A stretch of DNA of 40,953 nt, from positions 1 through 40,953 of the forward strand of contig JAEEUS010000002.1 of the NCBI GenBank assembly GCA_016290615.1. Reading direction: 5' to 3'. Source of the stretch: Lachnospiraceae bacterium. GTDB taxonomy: Bacteria > Bacillota > Clostridia > Lachnospirales > Lachnospiraceae. Both the position numbers and the translations under genes were made by a program. Shown piece after piece: positions 33,632-40,953 of this stretch; positions within the stretch are counted from its first letter, which is position 1, and each line of letters begins with the position of its first letter. The notes below the pieces were generated by a model. The model searched no databases. It was not told the DNA's origin and saw only the letters and a list, made by a program, of their open reading frames with translations.

Positions 33632-34555
33632 ATGGCTATGAGATTGGTTACCCGTTCAGACTTTGACGGACTGGCATGTGGTGCTTTGTTGCTTGAAGCG
33701 GGGGTTATTGATCATTGGAAATTTGCCCATCCGAAGGATCTTCAGGACGGGCTAATAGAGATAGATGAGAATGACTGTCTTGCTAATGTTCCATACGTAG
33801 AAGGATGCGGACTGTGGTTTGATCATCATTCAAGTGAACATGAAAGACTTGCTCTGGAAGGCAAGTATAAAGGTGAAAGCCGTATTACTCCTTCATGTGC
33901 AAGGATCATTTACGAATATTACGGCGGTGCTGAAAGATTTCCTAATTACCACGACATGATGGTTGCAGTAGATAAAGTTGATTCAGGTAATCTTACCGTT
34001 GACGAGATATTGAATCCTACAGGATGGATACTTGTTGGATTTTTGATGGATCCCAGAACCGGTCTGGGCAGATGGAGACAGTTCACTGTCAGCAATTATC
34101 AGCTCATGGAAAAGCTTATGGTAGCTTGCAAGGACAAGACAACAGAAGAAATCCTTGAGATGCCTGACGTTAAAGAACGTATTGAAGTTTACAATGAGCA
34201 GACAGCTAAGTTTAAAGAGATGGTAACTGCTCATACCCGAGTTGAGGGCAATGTCATAATAAGTGACTTAAGAGGCGTTGATCCTATATATACAGGAAAC
34301 AGATTTATGATCTATAGTATGTATCCTGATCAGAACATCTCTGCATGGATCGTTGCAGGAAAGGGCGGACTCGGCTGCTCAGCTGCTGTTGGATACAGCA
34401 TAATCAACAAGACATGTAATATAGATGTTGGAAGCCTGATGCTTAAATATGGTGGTGGCGGACATAAGAAAGTCGGAACTTGTCAGTTCTCGGATGAGAA
34501 TATTGGCAATCTTGACAATATGCTCAAAGAACTTTGCGAAATGGCTAATGCTTAA
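33632..34555 (+). CDS. DHH-family phosphoesterase (exopolyphosphatase-like)
   Basis: A 307-residue metal-dependent phosphoesterase. The N-terminal DHH domain has SDFDGLACG and WFDHHSSEH; the C-terminal part ends with KYGGGGHKKVGTCQF, the glycine-histidine loop of the DHHA1 type. Relatives act on polyphosphate, cyclic dinucleotide products or nanoRNA, and are usually annotated as exopolyphosphatase-related; the substrate cannot be decided here, although ppk1 in the same window makes polyphosphate possible. ATG 33632 is chosen since AGGAGG lies 12 bases upstream and the codons before it have no family match. Confidence 0.85.
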   Translation: MAMRLVTRSDFDGLACGALLLEAGVIDHWKFAHPKDLQDGLIEIDENDCLANVPYVEGCGLWFDHHSSEHERLALEGKYKGESRITPSCARIIYEYYGGAERFPNYHDMMVAVDKVDSGNLTVDEILNPTGWILVGFLMDPRTGLGRWRQFTVSNYQLMEKLMVACKDKTTEEILEMPDVKERIEVYNEQTAKFKEMVTAHTRVEGNVIISDLRGVDPIYTGNRFMIYSMYPDQNISAWIVAGKGGLGCSAAVGYSIINKTCNIDVGSLMLKYGGGGHKKVGTCQFSDENIGNLDNMLKELCEMANA

Positions 34556-34580
34556 CTGATTCAGACAATGGGGGTTGCTG

Positions 34581-35486
34581 ATGGAAGACAGAATTTTTAA
34601 CAACGAGCATGTTATTGCGTGGTTACAGTATTTCTCATCTCAGACAGATATAGATCTTGAGCATGTAAAGATACTCGATATTACGCGAAAAAACAAAAAC
34701 ATCATACCTGCATGTGAAGCTCATAGATGTGTTCTTGTGTTTACCGAAGCTGGTCATGCTGATATTTTTTATCGCATGTACAATGCCGGACTTGGAGATT
34801 GTACAGTAATCTACAATGAAGGCTCAGAACCTACGGGGCCGATAAAACAGGATATAGTCGCAAATATGATCGACAGAGGCATAAATGCTTCAGCCGGAAT
34901 GATCATATTGAATCCCAATGCGAGAGCTGCAGTTAAATTTGGAATGGATAACAGCTCACTGGTTAAGGGATCTGTTAAATATGTCGGATCTGAGATAAGA
35001 TCAATTCTCTTATCAAAGATGCAGATTGAAGAGGGTAAGAATATCTGCGTAATCTCAGGTGAATCGATAGTCGTTCAGTCTGCGATACTTGATGGCGAAG
35101 GAGAGATCATTGCTGTTGAATATAACGGGAATGACAGAAGAGCACTTGAAGAGAATGCTGATCAGTTCGGACTCAACAATATTCATATAATCGATCATAT
35201 TGATGAGGAAACGCTAAAAGATCTTCCTGTTCCGGATGTAACGATGCTCGTAGCCTCTGCATCAATGGAAAAAGAGATAGAATGTCTTTTAAAGATCAAT
35301 CCTAATATGGAGTTCGTAATTTATACACTTGATTTTGTGCTTGCTGCTTCAATGATAGATTACTGCAAGAAATTCTGTATATCTGATCCAGAGATAATTC
35401 AGGTTTCTGTAGCAAAGGTCACAAGCAGACATACATATGAACAGCAGCCGGCACCTTGGATAATTACCTGTAAGGCTGGAGAATAA
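34581..35486 (+). CDS. Truncated CobL/CbiET-like protein with eroded SAM site
   Basis: A 301-residue protein resembling the cobalamin enzyme CobL (CbiE-CbiT fusion), but incomplete. Residues about 40-125 look like the second half of CbiE (VLVFTEAGHADIF, NAGLGDCTVIYNEG, MIILNPNA). Residues about 135-301 follow CbiT in order: EIRSILLSKMQIEEGKNI, an EGEIIAVEYN strand, NNIHIIDHIDEETLKDLPVPD and a PAPWIITCKAG end. The first half of CbiE is missing, and the glycine-rich SAM loop of CbiT is replaced by SGESIVVQSA. No other cobalamin gene is present. It may be a relic with a new role. GGGGG precedes the start. The family link is by eye and moderately certain. Confidence 0.55.
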   Translation: MEDRIFNNEHVIAWLQYFSSQTDIDLEHVKILDITRKNKNIIPACEAHRCVLVFTEAGHADIFYRMYNAGLGDCTVIYNEGSEPTGPIKQDIVANMIDRGINASAGMIILNPNARAAVKFGMDNSSLVKGSVKYVGSEIRSILLSKMQIEEGKNICVISGESIVVQSAILDGEGEIIAVEYNGNDRRALEENADQFGLNNIHIIDHIDEETLKDLPVPDVTMLVASASMEKEIECLLKINPNMEFVIYTLDFVLAASMIDYCKKFCISDPEIIQVSVAKVTSRHTYEQQPAPWIITCKAGE

Positions 35487-35510
35487 GTTTTGAATTAACA
35501 GAATGATATA

Positions 35511-35542
35511 AAGCTCGGATGCATGCCATCCGGGCTTTTTCT
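35511..35542 (+). terminator. Terminator upstream of hisS
   Basis: An 11-bp stem with one G-T pair (35511-35521 with 35527-35537) and a 5-base loop, then TTTTCTG. It closes the DHH and CobL-like unit. Confidence 0.8.
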
Positions 35543-35568
35543 GTATTTAAATTAGAACAGTTTGCTAA

Positions 35569-35597
35569 TTGAATAATGATATCAAAAATAGTAAAAT
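35569..35597 (+). promoter_or_regulatory. Promoter of hisS-aspS
   Basis: TTGAAT (35569-35574), a 17-base spacer and TAAAAT (35592-35597). The leader to the hisS start is about 40 bases, too short for a T-box. A small hairpin AGAC-TATG-GTCT lies at the expected transcript start. Confidence 0.65.
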
Positions 35598-35643
35598 ATA
35601 TAAGACTATGGTCTATTATGAATTAAGCGACAGGAGATTGAAA

Positions 35644-36909
35644 ATGGCATTATCAAAAAAGCCTGTAACAGGCATGAAGGATATACTTCCAAGAGAAATG
35701 GAAATACGTGATTACGTTATTCGTGTCATTAAGGATACATACAGAACATTTGGATTTACCGGTATAGAGACTCCCTGCATGGAGAATATTGAAAATCTGA
35801 CAAATAAGCAAGGCGGTGAAAATGAAAAGCTCATATTCAAAGTTTTGAAAAGAGGTGAAAAACTTGACCTATCAACGGCTCAAACCGAAGCGGATTTGAG
35901 CGATCTTGGAATGCGATATGATCTTACCGTTCCGCTTGTAAGGTTTTACTCAAATAACAATGCTAATCTTGCAAGTCCTTTTAAAGCGCTTCAGATTGGC
36001 CCAGTATGGAGAGCTGACAGACCACAGAGAGGAAGATATCGTCAGTTTTATCAGTGTGATATAGATATACTGGGTGAACCTACTAATCTGGCAGAGATCG
36101 AACTAATCACAGCAACAACCACGTGCCTTGGAAAACTTGGATTTAAGAATTTTGAGATAAGAATAAATGACAGACGTATTCTAAAGGCTATGGCAAGCTA
36201 TGCCGGGTTTAACGAAGAGAGTTTTGATGAGGTATTTATCATCCTTGACAAGATGGATAAGATTGGTCTTGAAGGGGTAAAGGAAGACCTTATTTCTCAT
36301 AGTTTTGAACAGTCGAGTGTTGAAAAATATCTTGATTTGTTTAAAGGACTTGAAGAACACAAGAAAGATGGCCTTGAATATATATCCAAAACACTAGGAG
36401 ACAGCCTTGATACTGAGGTTAAAGAGTGGCTTGATGAGATTATATCAAGTGTTGAAGCTGCTAAAGCTGCACAGTTTGATATGGTATTCGATCCCACTTT
36501 AGTAAGAGGGATGAGCTATTATACTGGTACAATATTTGAAATAGCAATACCTGAATTCGGTGGAAGCTGCGGAGGCGGCGGTCGTTACGATAAGATGGTT
36601 GGTAAATTCACCGGTCAGGATACTGCAGCTTGCGGTTTTTCTATCGGATTTGAACGTATTGTGCTATTGCTTCTAGAACAGGATTTCAAGATCCCGGATG
36701 AAGGAAAGAAAATAGCATTTTTGGTAGAAAAGAATATGCCTTCCGAAAGAATGAGCACCATTATGAAAGAAGCAAGCGATATGCGTGCTGAAGGAAATAT
36801 CGTACTCGTATCACGAATGAACAAGAATAAAAAATTCCAAAAGGAGCAACTTGAAACTCAGGGATATACAGAATTCAAGGATTTCTATGTTGATTCTTTA
36901 AAGAATTAG
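35644..36909 (+). CDS. hisS: Histidyl-tRNA synthetase
   Basis: Charges tRNA-His. The 421-residue class II enzyme shows motif 1 near TGMKDILP, motif 2 around FYQCDIDILGE, the histidine-site segments RYDLTVPLVRF and RGMSYYTGTIFEI, and motif 3 GFSIGFERI. The start at 35644 (MALSKKPVTG) is chosen because AGGAG lies just upstream and it fits the family; an upstream in-frame TTG lies inside the promoter. aspS follows 20 bases after the stop, as in many Firmicutes. Confidence 0.96.
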   Translation: MALSKKPVTGMKDILPREMEIRDYVIRVIKDTYRTFGFTGIETPCMENIENLTNKQGGENEKLIFKVLKRGEKLDLSTAQTEADLSDLGMRYDLTVPLVRFYSNNNANLASPFKALQIGPVWRADRPQRGRYRQFYQCDIDILGEPTNLAEIELITATTTCLGKLGFKNFEIRINDRRILKAMASYAGFNEESFDEVFIILDKMDKIGLEGVKEDLISHSFEQSSVEKYLDLFKGLEEHKKDGLEYISKTLGDSLDTEVKEWLDEIISSVEAAKAAQFDMVFDPTLVRGMSYYTGTIFEIAIPEFGGSCGGGGRYDKMVGKFTGQDTAACGFSIGFERIVLLLLEQDFKIPDEGKKIAFLVEKNMPSERMSTIMKEASDMRAEGNIVLVSRMNKNKKFQKEQLETQGYTEFKDFYVDSLKN

Positions 36910-36929
36910 TAATAAAGGAGAATGAAAAA

Positions 36930-38723
36930 ATGGCTGAATCAATGGTGGGACTTAAGAGAACCCACAGATGTACTGAACTTAATGAGAGTAATGTAGGGCA
37001 ACAGGTAACCGTCATGGGATGGGTCGGAACCCAGAGAAATAAAGGCGGGATCGTTTTTGTAGATCTCAGGGATAGAAGCGGGATCTTGCAGATAATTTTT
37101 GAAGAAAACGATATAGGAACAGAAGGATTCGAAAAAGCAAGCAAACTCAGAAATGAGGATGTAATAGCTGTAGTTGGTATTGTAGAAAACAGAGCCGGAG
37201 CGGTAAATAACAATCTTGCTACAGGAAAAATCGAGATAAGAGCAAAACAGATCAGAGTATTATCACAGTCTGATGTACTTCCCTTCCCGATTGAGGAGAA
37301 CTCAAAGACTAAAGAGGAACTCAGATTAAAATACAGATATCTTGACCTGAGACGCCCTGACCTTCAGAGAAACATCATGATGCGCAGTAAGATCGCATCT
37401 GAAATAAGAGCTTTTATGGCTAATGAAGGTTTTATTGAGATTGAGACTCCTATGCTGGGCAAATCAACACCAGAAGGTGCAAGAGAGTACGTAGTTCCTT
37501 CTCGTGTTCATCCCGGAAGCTTCTATACACTTCCTCAGAGTCCTCAATTGTTCAAACAGCTTCTTATGTGTTCTGGATATGACAGATATATACAGATTGT
37601 TAAGTGTTTCAGAGATGAGGATTTAAGAGCAGACAGACAGCCTGAATTTACACAGGTTGATATGGAGCTTTCATTTGTTGATGTTGAAGATGTTCTCGAT
37701 GTAAATGAAAGACTAATAAAGCATGTATGCAAGGAATCCATCGGTTTGGATGTATCGCTTCCATTACCTAGAATGACATGGCAGGAAGCTATGGACAGAT
37801 TTGGATCTGACAAGCCTGACACTAGATTCGGTCTCGAACTGGTAGATGTCAGTGATGTAGTCAAAAACTGCGGCTTCGGAGTGTTTACTTCTGCTCTGGA
37901 GAATAAAGGATCAGTAAGAGGTATAAATGTAAAAGGTCAGGCAACGATGCCAAGAAAGAAAATAGATGCCCTGGTTGAGATGGCTAAGGGTAGCGGTGCT
38001 AAAGGCCTCGCATATCTTTGCATAAATGAAGATGGTACTTACAAGTCATCATTTGCAAAGTTTATGACTGATAACGAACTTGATTTACTGGTTAAAGCAA
38101 TGAACGGTGAACCAGGAGATCTGCTCTTATTTGCTGCTGACAAGAACAAGATTGTTTGGACTGTTCTGGGTCAGCTTAGATTAGAACTTGGAAAGCAGCT
38201 TGAACTCTATGATGAGAATCAATTCAATTTCCTGTGGATCACAGAATTCCCGCTTCTTGAGTGGTCTGATGAAGAAGAGAGATTCGTAGCTATGCATCAT
38301 CCTTTTACAATGCCTATGGACGAAGACTGGCAGTATATTGATTCTGATCCCGGAAGAGTGAGAGCTAAAGCTTATGATATCGTTTTGAACGGCGTAGAGC
38401 TCGGTGGTGGTTCGGTTCGTATCCATCAGGCTGATATTCAGTCAAAGATGTTCGAAGTATTAGGCCTTTCTGTAGAGACTGCACAGGAAAGATTCGGCTT
38501 CCTGCTTGATGCGTTCAGATATGGAGTTCCGCCTCACGCAGGACTTGCTTACGGCCTTGACAGATTTGTTATGCTTCTAATGCATGCAGACTCGATCAGG
38601 GATGTAATAGCATTTCCTAAAGTTAAGGATGCTAGTTGCCTAATGACACAGGCTCCAAACGTTGTTCCTCAAAAACAGCTTGATGAACTTTGTATTGAGA
38701 TTAAAAAACCTATTGAAGAATAA
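36930..38723 (+). CDS. aspS: Aspartyl-tRNA synthetase
   Basis: Charges tRNA-Asp. The 597-residue bacterial-type enzyme has an N-terminal anticodon-binding OB domain (GWVGTQRNKGGIVFVDLRDR), class II motifs (PQSPQLFKQ, FRDEDLRADRQPEFTQ), the bacterial GAD insertion domain in residues about 280-410 and motif 3 GLAYGLDRFVMLL. AAAGGAG precedes the start. It is the second gene of the hisS-aspS operon. Confidence 0.97.
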   Translation: MAESMVGLKRTHRCTELNESNVGQQVTVMGWVGTQRNKGGIVFVDLRDRSGILQIIFEENDIGTEGFEKASKLRNEDVIAVVGIVENRAGAVNNNLATGKIEIRAKQIRVLSQSDVLPFPIEENSKTKEELRLKYRYLDLRRPDLQRNIMMRSKIASEIRAFMANEGFIEIETPMLGKSTPEGAREYVVPSRVHPGSFYTLPQSPQLFKQLLMCSGYDRYIQIVKCFRDEDLRADRQPEFTQVDMELSFVDVEDVLDVNERLIKHVCKESIGLDVSLPLPRMTWQEAMDRFGSDKPDTRFGLELVDVSDVVKNCGFGVFTSALENKGSVRGINVKGQATMPRKKIDALVEMAKGSGAKGLAYLCINEDGTYKSSFAKFMTDNELDLLVKAMNGEPGDLLLFAADKNKIVWTVLGQLRLELGKQLELYDENQFNFLWITEFPLLEWSDEEERFVAMHHPFTMPMDEDWQYIDSDPGRVRAKAYDIVLNGVELGGGSVRIHQADIQSKMFEVLGLSVETAQERFGFLLDAFRYGVPPHAGLAYGLDRFVMLLMHADSIRDVIAFPKVKDASCLMTQAPNVVPQKQLDELCIEIKKPIEE

Positions 38724-38725
38724 AT

Positions 38726-39052
38726 ATGATCTGCAAGGATTTTGAAACCAGAATACCTTATTTTCTGGATGATAAACTAAATAAGAAACAGGCAAAGGAA
38801 TTCTTTGCACATATGCAAACTTGCGAAAACTGCAAAGAAGAACTGAGAATCCAATATCTTATAAAAGAGGGTACACTGCGCCTTGAAGACGGTGATAGCT
38901 TTGATCTTAATAAGGAACTTGATCTCAAGATAGAAAAAACTAAGAAAGCTATAAAAAAACGATCAATTGCCAACATGGTCATATATATCATGGAAGTTGT
39001 AGCTATCGCAGCGGTAATATTCATTCTTATCCTTGTATTCACATCCAGATAA
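38726..39052 (+). CDS. Zinc-finger (zf-HC2) membrane protein, anti-sigma-like
   Basis: A 108-residue protein with Cys3 and an HxxxCxxC motif (His29, Cys33, Cys36) as in the zinc-binding anti-sigma (ZAS, zf-HC2) fold, then a charged helix, and one C-terminal membrane helix (about residues 82-105). This is the cytoplasmic-zinc-domain plus membrane-anchor plan of anti-sigma factors such as RsiW, but there is almost no outside domain, and no sigma factor gene lies next to it. It starts 2 bases after aspS and 7 bases before polA, so it is embedded in a housekeeping operon. The partner is unknown. Confidence 0.75.
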   Translation: MICKDFETRIPYFLDDKLNKKQAKEFFAHMQTCENCKEELRIQYLIKEGTLRLEDGDSFDLNKELDLKIEKTKKAIKKRSIANMVIYIMEVVAIAAVIFILILVFTSR

Positions 39053-39059
39053 TTAAAAT

Positions 39060-40953
39060 ATGAGCAAACTTGTACTTATTGACGGACACAGCATTTTAAA
39101 CAGAGCATTTTATGGCGTGCCTTTAATGACAAATCCTAAAGGTATGCATATAAATGCTATATACGGCTTTTTAAACATCATGCTTAAGATACTTGATGAG
39201 GAAAAGCCTGATTTTCTATGCGTTGCTTTTGACAGAAAAGAAAAGACTTTCCGTCATGAAATGTACGAGGCATATAAAGGTACAAGAAAGCCCATGCCTG
39301 AGGAACTTCATGAACAGGTTCCTGTTATGAAGGAAATCCTTGAAGCAATGCATATAACTATATGCGAAAAACCGGGTCTTGAGGCTGATGATATATTAGG
39401 AACACTTGCTAAACGTGCAGAAGCTGATGGAGTCGATGTAAGCCTTATATCCGGTGATAGAGATCTTTTGCAGATAGCAACGGATCGAATAAAGATACGC
39501 ATTCCAAAGACAAAAGGCAACAAGACTGAAATCGAGGATTACTATGCTAAGGATGTTGTCGAAAAGTATCAGGTGGATCCTTTAACTTTCATCGACATGA
39601 AGGCACTTATGGGTGATACTTCCGATAACATACCCGGTGTTCCGAAAATCGGTGAAAAGACTGCTGCACAGCTTCTTGTAGATTACGGATCTCTCGACGG
39701 AGTATACGAGCATCTGGACGAGATCACTAAAAAGTCAATACATGATTCGCTTGCAGAAAACAGACATTTAGCCGATCTTAGCAAGGCGTTGGCTACGATT
39801 AAGATCAATGCGGATCTTCCGATCAGCTATAAGGATGCTCAATTTGGAAATATATTTACAAAAGAAGCCTATGATTATTTTGTGGCAAACAGCTTTAAAA
39901 AGTATCTCGAAAGATTTGATACAGGTACTTTTGCTCAGACTGCCCAGGATATCGAAATAACATGGATTGAAGATTTAGGAAATTGCGAATCACTATTTAA
40001 TCAACTAGAAACGAGTAGAAATGTATCCTTTTCGTTCGAGCAGGATAACGGCGACATTATAAGCCTTTCTATTTCAAATGAGAAATCAACATACATCATT
40101 CCTATATCAGGGTTTATAACAGAAGCATATATTGCTGATAAGATAAGATCATTATCAAATAAGAATGATATATGTTGCTTTGATATTAAACGTATATATC
40201 ATCTGTTAGGCAGTGATAATATCGGTAAGATATTTGATCTTTTGATAGCAGCTTATCTGGTTAATCCGTTAAAAAGCGATTATACGATAGGGGATATTGC
40301 TTCTGAATATCTTGGAATACATATTCCTGAGGCAAAAGAGATACTTGGCAAGATGTCATTATCTGAAGCTGTTTTCATAGACAGGGATAATTTTGGCAAG
40401 TACGCCGGATACAGATCTTATGTTCTTTCAAAGACAAGAGAAGGTATATATACTTCCCTGAAAGAAAAAGATATGATCGATCTCTATGAAAACATAGAAT
40501 ATCCGCTCGCCGGAGTACTGTATGACATGGAGAAGGAAGGTATTACCGTAGACAGACAGGAACTAAAAGCTTACGGTGACTCTCTCGTCGGAAGGATAAA
40601 TGAGCTAGAACAGTTAATATTTGATCTTGCAGGCTGTGAATTCAATATAAATTCACCAAAACAGCTTGGAGAGATACTCTTTGAAAAGATGGGTCTTCCA
40701 GGTGGAAAGAAGACAAAATCCGGGTATTCTACTGCTGCCGATGTTCTGGATAAACTGGCAGAAGAATATCCGATCGTTAAAGATATATTAGAGTACAGAG
40801 GTCTTGTCAAATTAAAGAGCACGTATGCAGATGGACTTGCTGATACGATCAGAACTGACGGAAAAATACATACTACATTCAATCAGACAATAACAGCAAC
40901 TGGAAGAATAAGTTCGACTGAACCAAATCTTCAGAACATTCCGATGAGAATGG
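39060..40953 (+). CDS. polA: DNA polymerase I (3' part outside window)
   Basis: Repairs DNA and removes Okazaki primers. The 631 visible residues contain the 5' nuclease domain (LIDGHS, VAFDRKEKTFRHEMY, LEADDILG, SGDRDLLQI, GDTSDNIPGVPKIGEKTA), the central domain and the start of the polymerase domain (ATGRISSTEPNLQNIP at the edge). Roughly the last 250 residues are cut off by the window end. The proofreading exonuclease motifs appear lost: DxE is Ser325-Phe-Glu327, and the late YxxxD aspartate is missing around residues 448-455. This loss is known in other Firmicute PolA enzymes. Weak ribosome site. Confidence 0.95.
   Translation, partial: MSKLVLIDGHSILNRAFYGVPLMTNPKGMHINAIYGFLNIMLKILDEEKPDFLCVAFDRKEKTFRHEMYEAYKGTRKPMPEELHEQVPVMKEILEAMHITICEKPGLEADDILGTLAKRAEADGVDVSLISGDRDLLQIATDRIKIRIPKTKGNKTEIEDYYAKDVVEKYQVDPLTFIDMKALMGDTSDNIPGVPKIGEKTAAQLLVDYGSLDGVYEHLDEITKKSIHDSLAENRHLADLSKALATIKINADLPISYKDAQFGNIFTKEAYDYFVANSFKKYLERFDTGTFAQTAQDIEITWIEDLGNCESLFNQLETSRNVSFSFEQDNGDIISLSISNEKSTYIIPISGFITEAYIADKIRSLSNKNDICCFDIKRIYHLLGSDNIGKIFDLLIAAYLVNPLKSDYTIGDIASEYLGIHIPEAKEILGKMSLSEAVFIDRDNFGKYAGYRSYVLSKTREGIYTSLKEKDMIDLYENIEYPLAGVLYDMEKEGITVDRQELKAYGDSLVGRINELEQLIFDLAGCEFNINSPKQLGEILFEKMGLPGGKKTKSGYSTAADVLDKLAEEYPIVKDILEYRGLVKLKSTYADGLADTIRTDGKIHTTFNQTITATGRISSTEPNLQNIPMRM

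Noticed and set aside
35543-35643. T-box leader before hisS
   Set aside because: The likely promoter lies at 35569-35597, leaving a leader of about 40 bases with no terminator or T-box core; the terminator at 35511-35542 belongs to the upstream unit.

Overview
The window is chromosomal DNA from a low-GC anaerobic Firmicute, most likely a member of the Lachnospiraceae (Butyrivibrio or Pseudobutyrivibrio type). This is an inference from gene content and order (PyrB with a PyrI regulatory chain, a HemZ-type radical SAM protein, the apt-rel-hemZ and hisS-aspS blocks), the AT-rich spacers, heavy AGA use for arginine and strong AGGAGG-type ribosome sites. No rRNA, tRNA, CRISPR array, insertion sequence or phage gene was found. 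Genes are dense: no stretch over 300 bases lacks one. The first gene is cut at its 5' end by the window, and polA is cut at its 3' end.

Layout. 1-489: tail of a membrane protein. 500-2500: pyrBI behind a leader with a 13-codon peptide and an intrinsic terminator, then a PH-domain protein. 2505-8258: folate synthesis (folC, folE, folP, a folB-folK fusion), interrupted by a membrane diguanylate cyclase. 8267-9271 (minus): a membrane-anchored DUF5050-type protein whose promoter shares a palindrome with the divergent DUF815 ATPase gene. 9367-13089: the DUF815 ATPase, polyphosphate kinase and a small acidic protein. 13155-16352: two minus-strand paralogous coiled-coil proteins flanking a plus-strand mscL. 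16428-19747 (minus): ABC-F protein, PHP phosphoesterase and HAD phosphatase, in one operon. 19992-22093: a chemoreceptor and an SGNH hydrolase. 22243-24171: groESL. 24277-27755: a heterodimeric ABC exporter. 27819-32796: apt, rel, an MBL hydrolase and hemZ. 32848-35486: rlmH, a small membrane protein, a DHH phosphoesterase and a decayed CobL/CbiET-like protein. 35644-40953: hisS, aspS, a zinc-finger membrane protein and polA.

Most genes are housekeeping. The part that looks least described is 13155-16352. Two proteins carry the same roughly 40-residue module at both ends (five copies in all), joined by long Ala/Glu helical linkers; in one protein much of the linker is built from 11-residue repeats. 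Each gene is preceded by a similar AT-rich palindrome around TTGC. Between them lies a mechanosensitive channel gene whose product has a C-terminal zinc ribbon. A link to envelope or osmotic stress is a guess from context. Other points worth a second look are the pyrB leader, the truncated CobL-like protein with an eroded SAM-binding loop, the shared divergent promoter palindrome and groESL without a visible CIRCE element.

All calls come from reading the sequence and from knowledge of the families; no database search was run.
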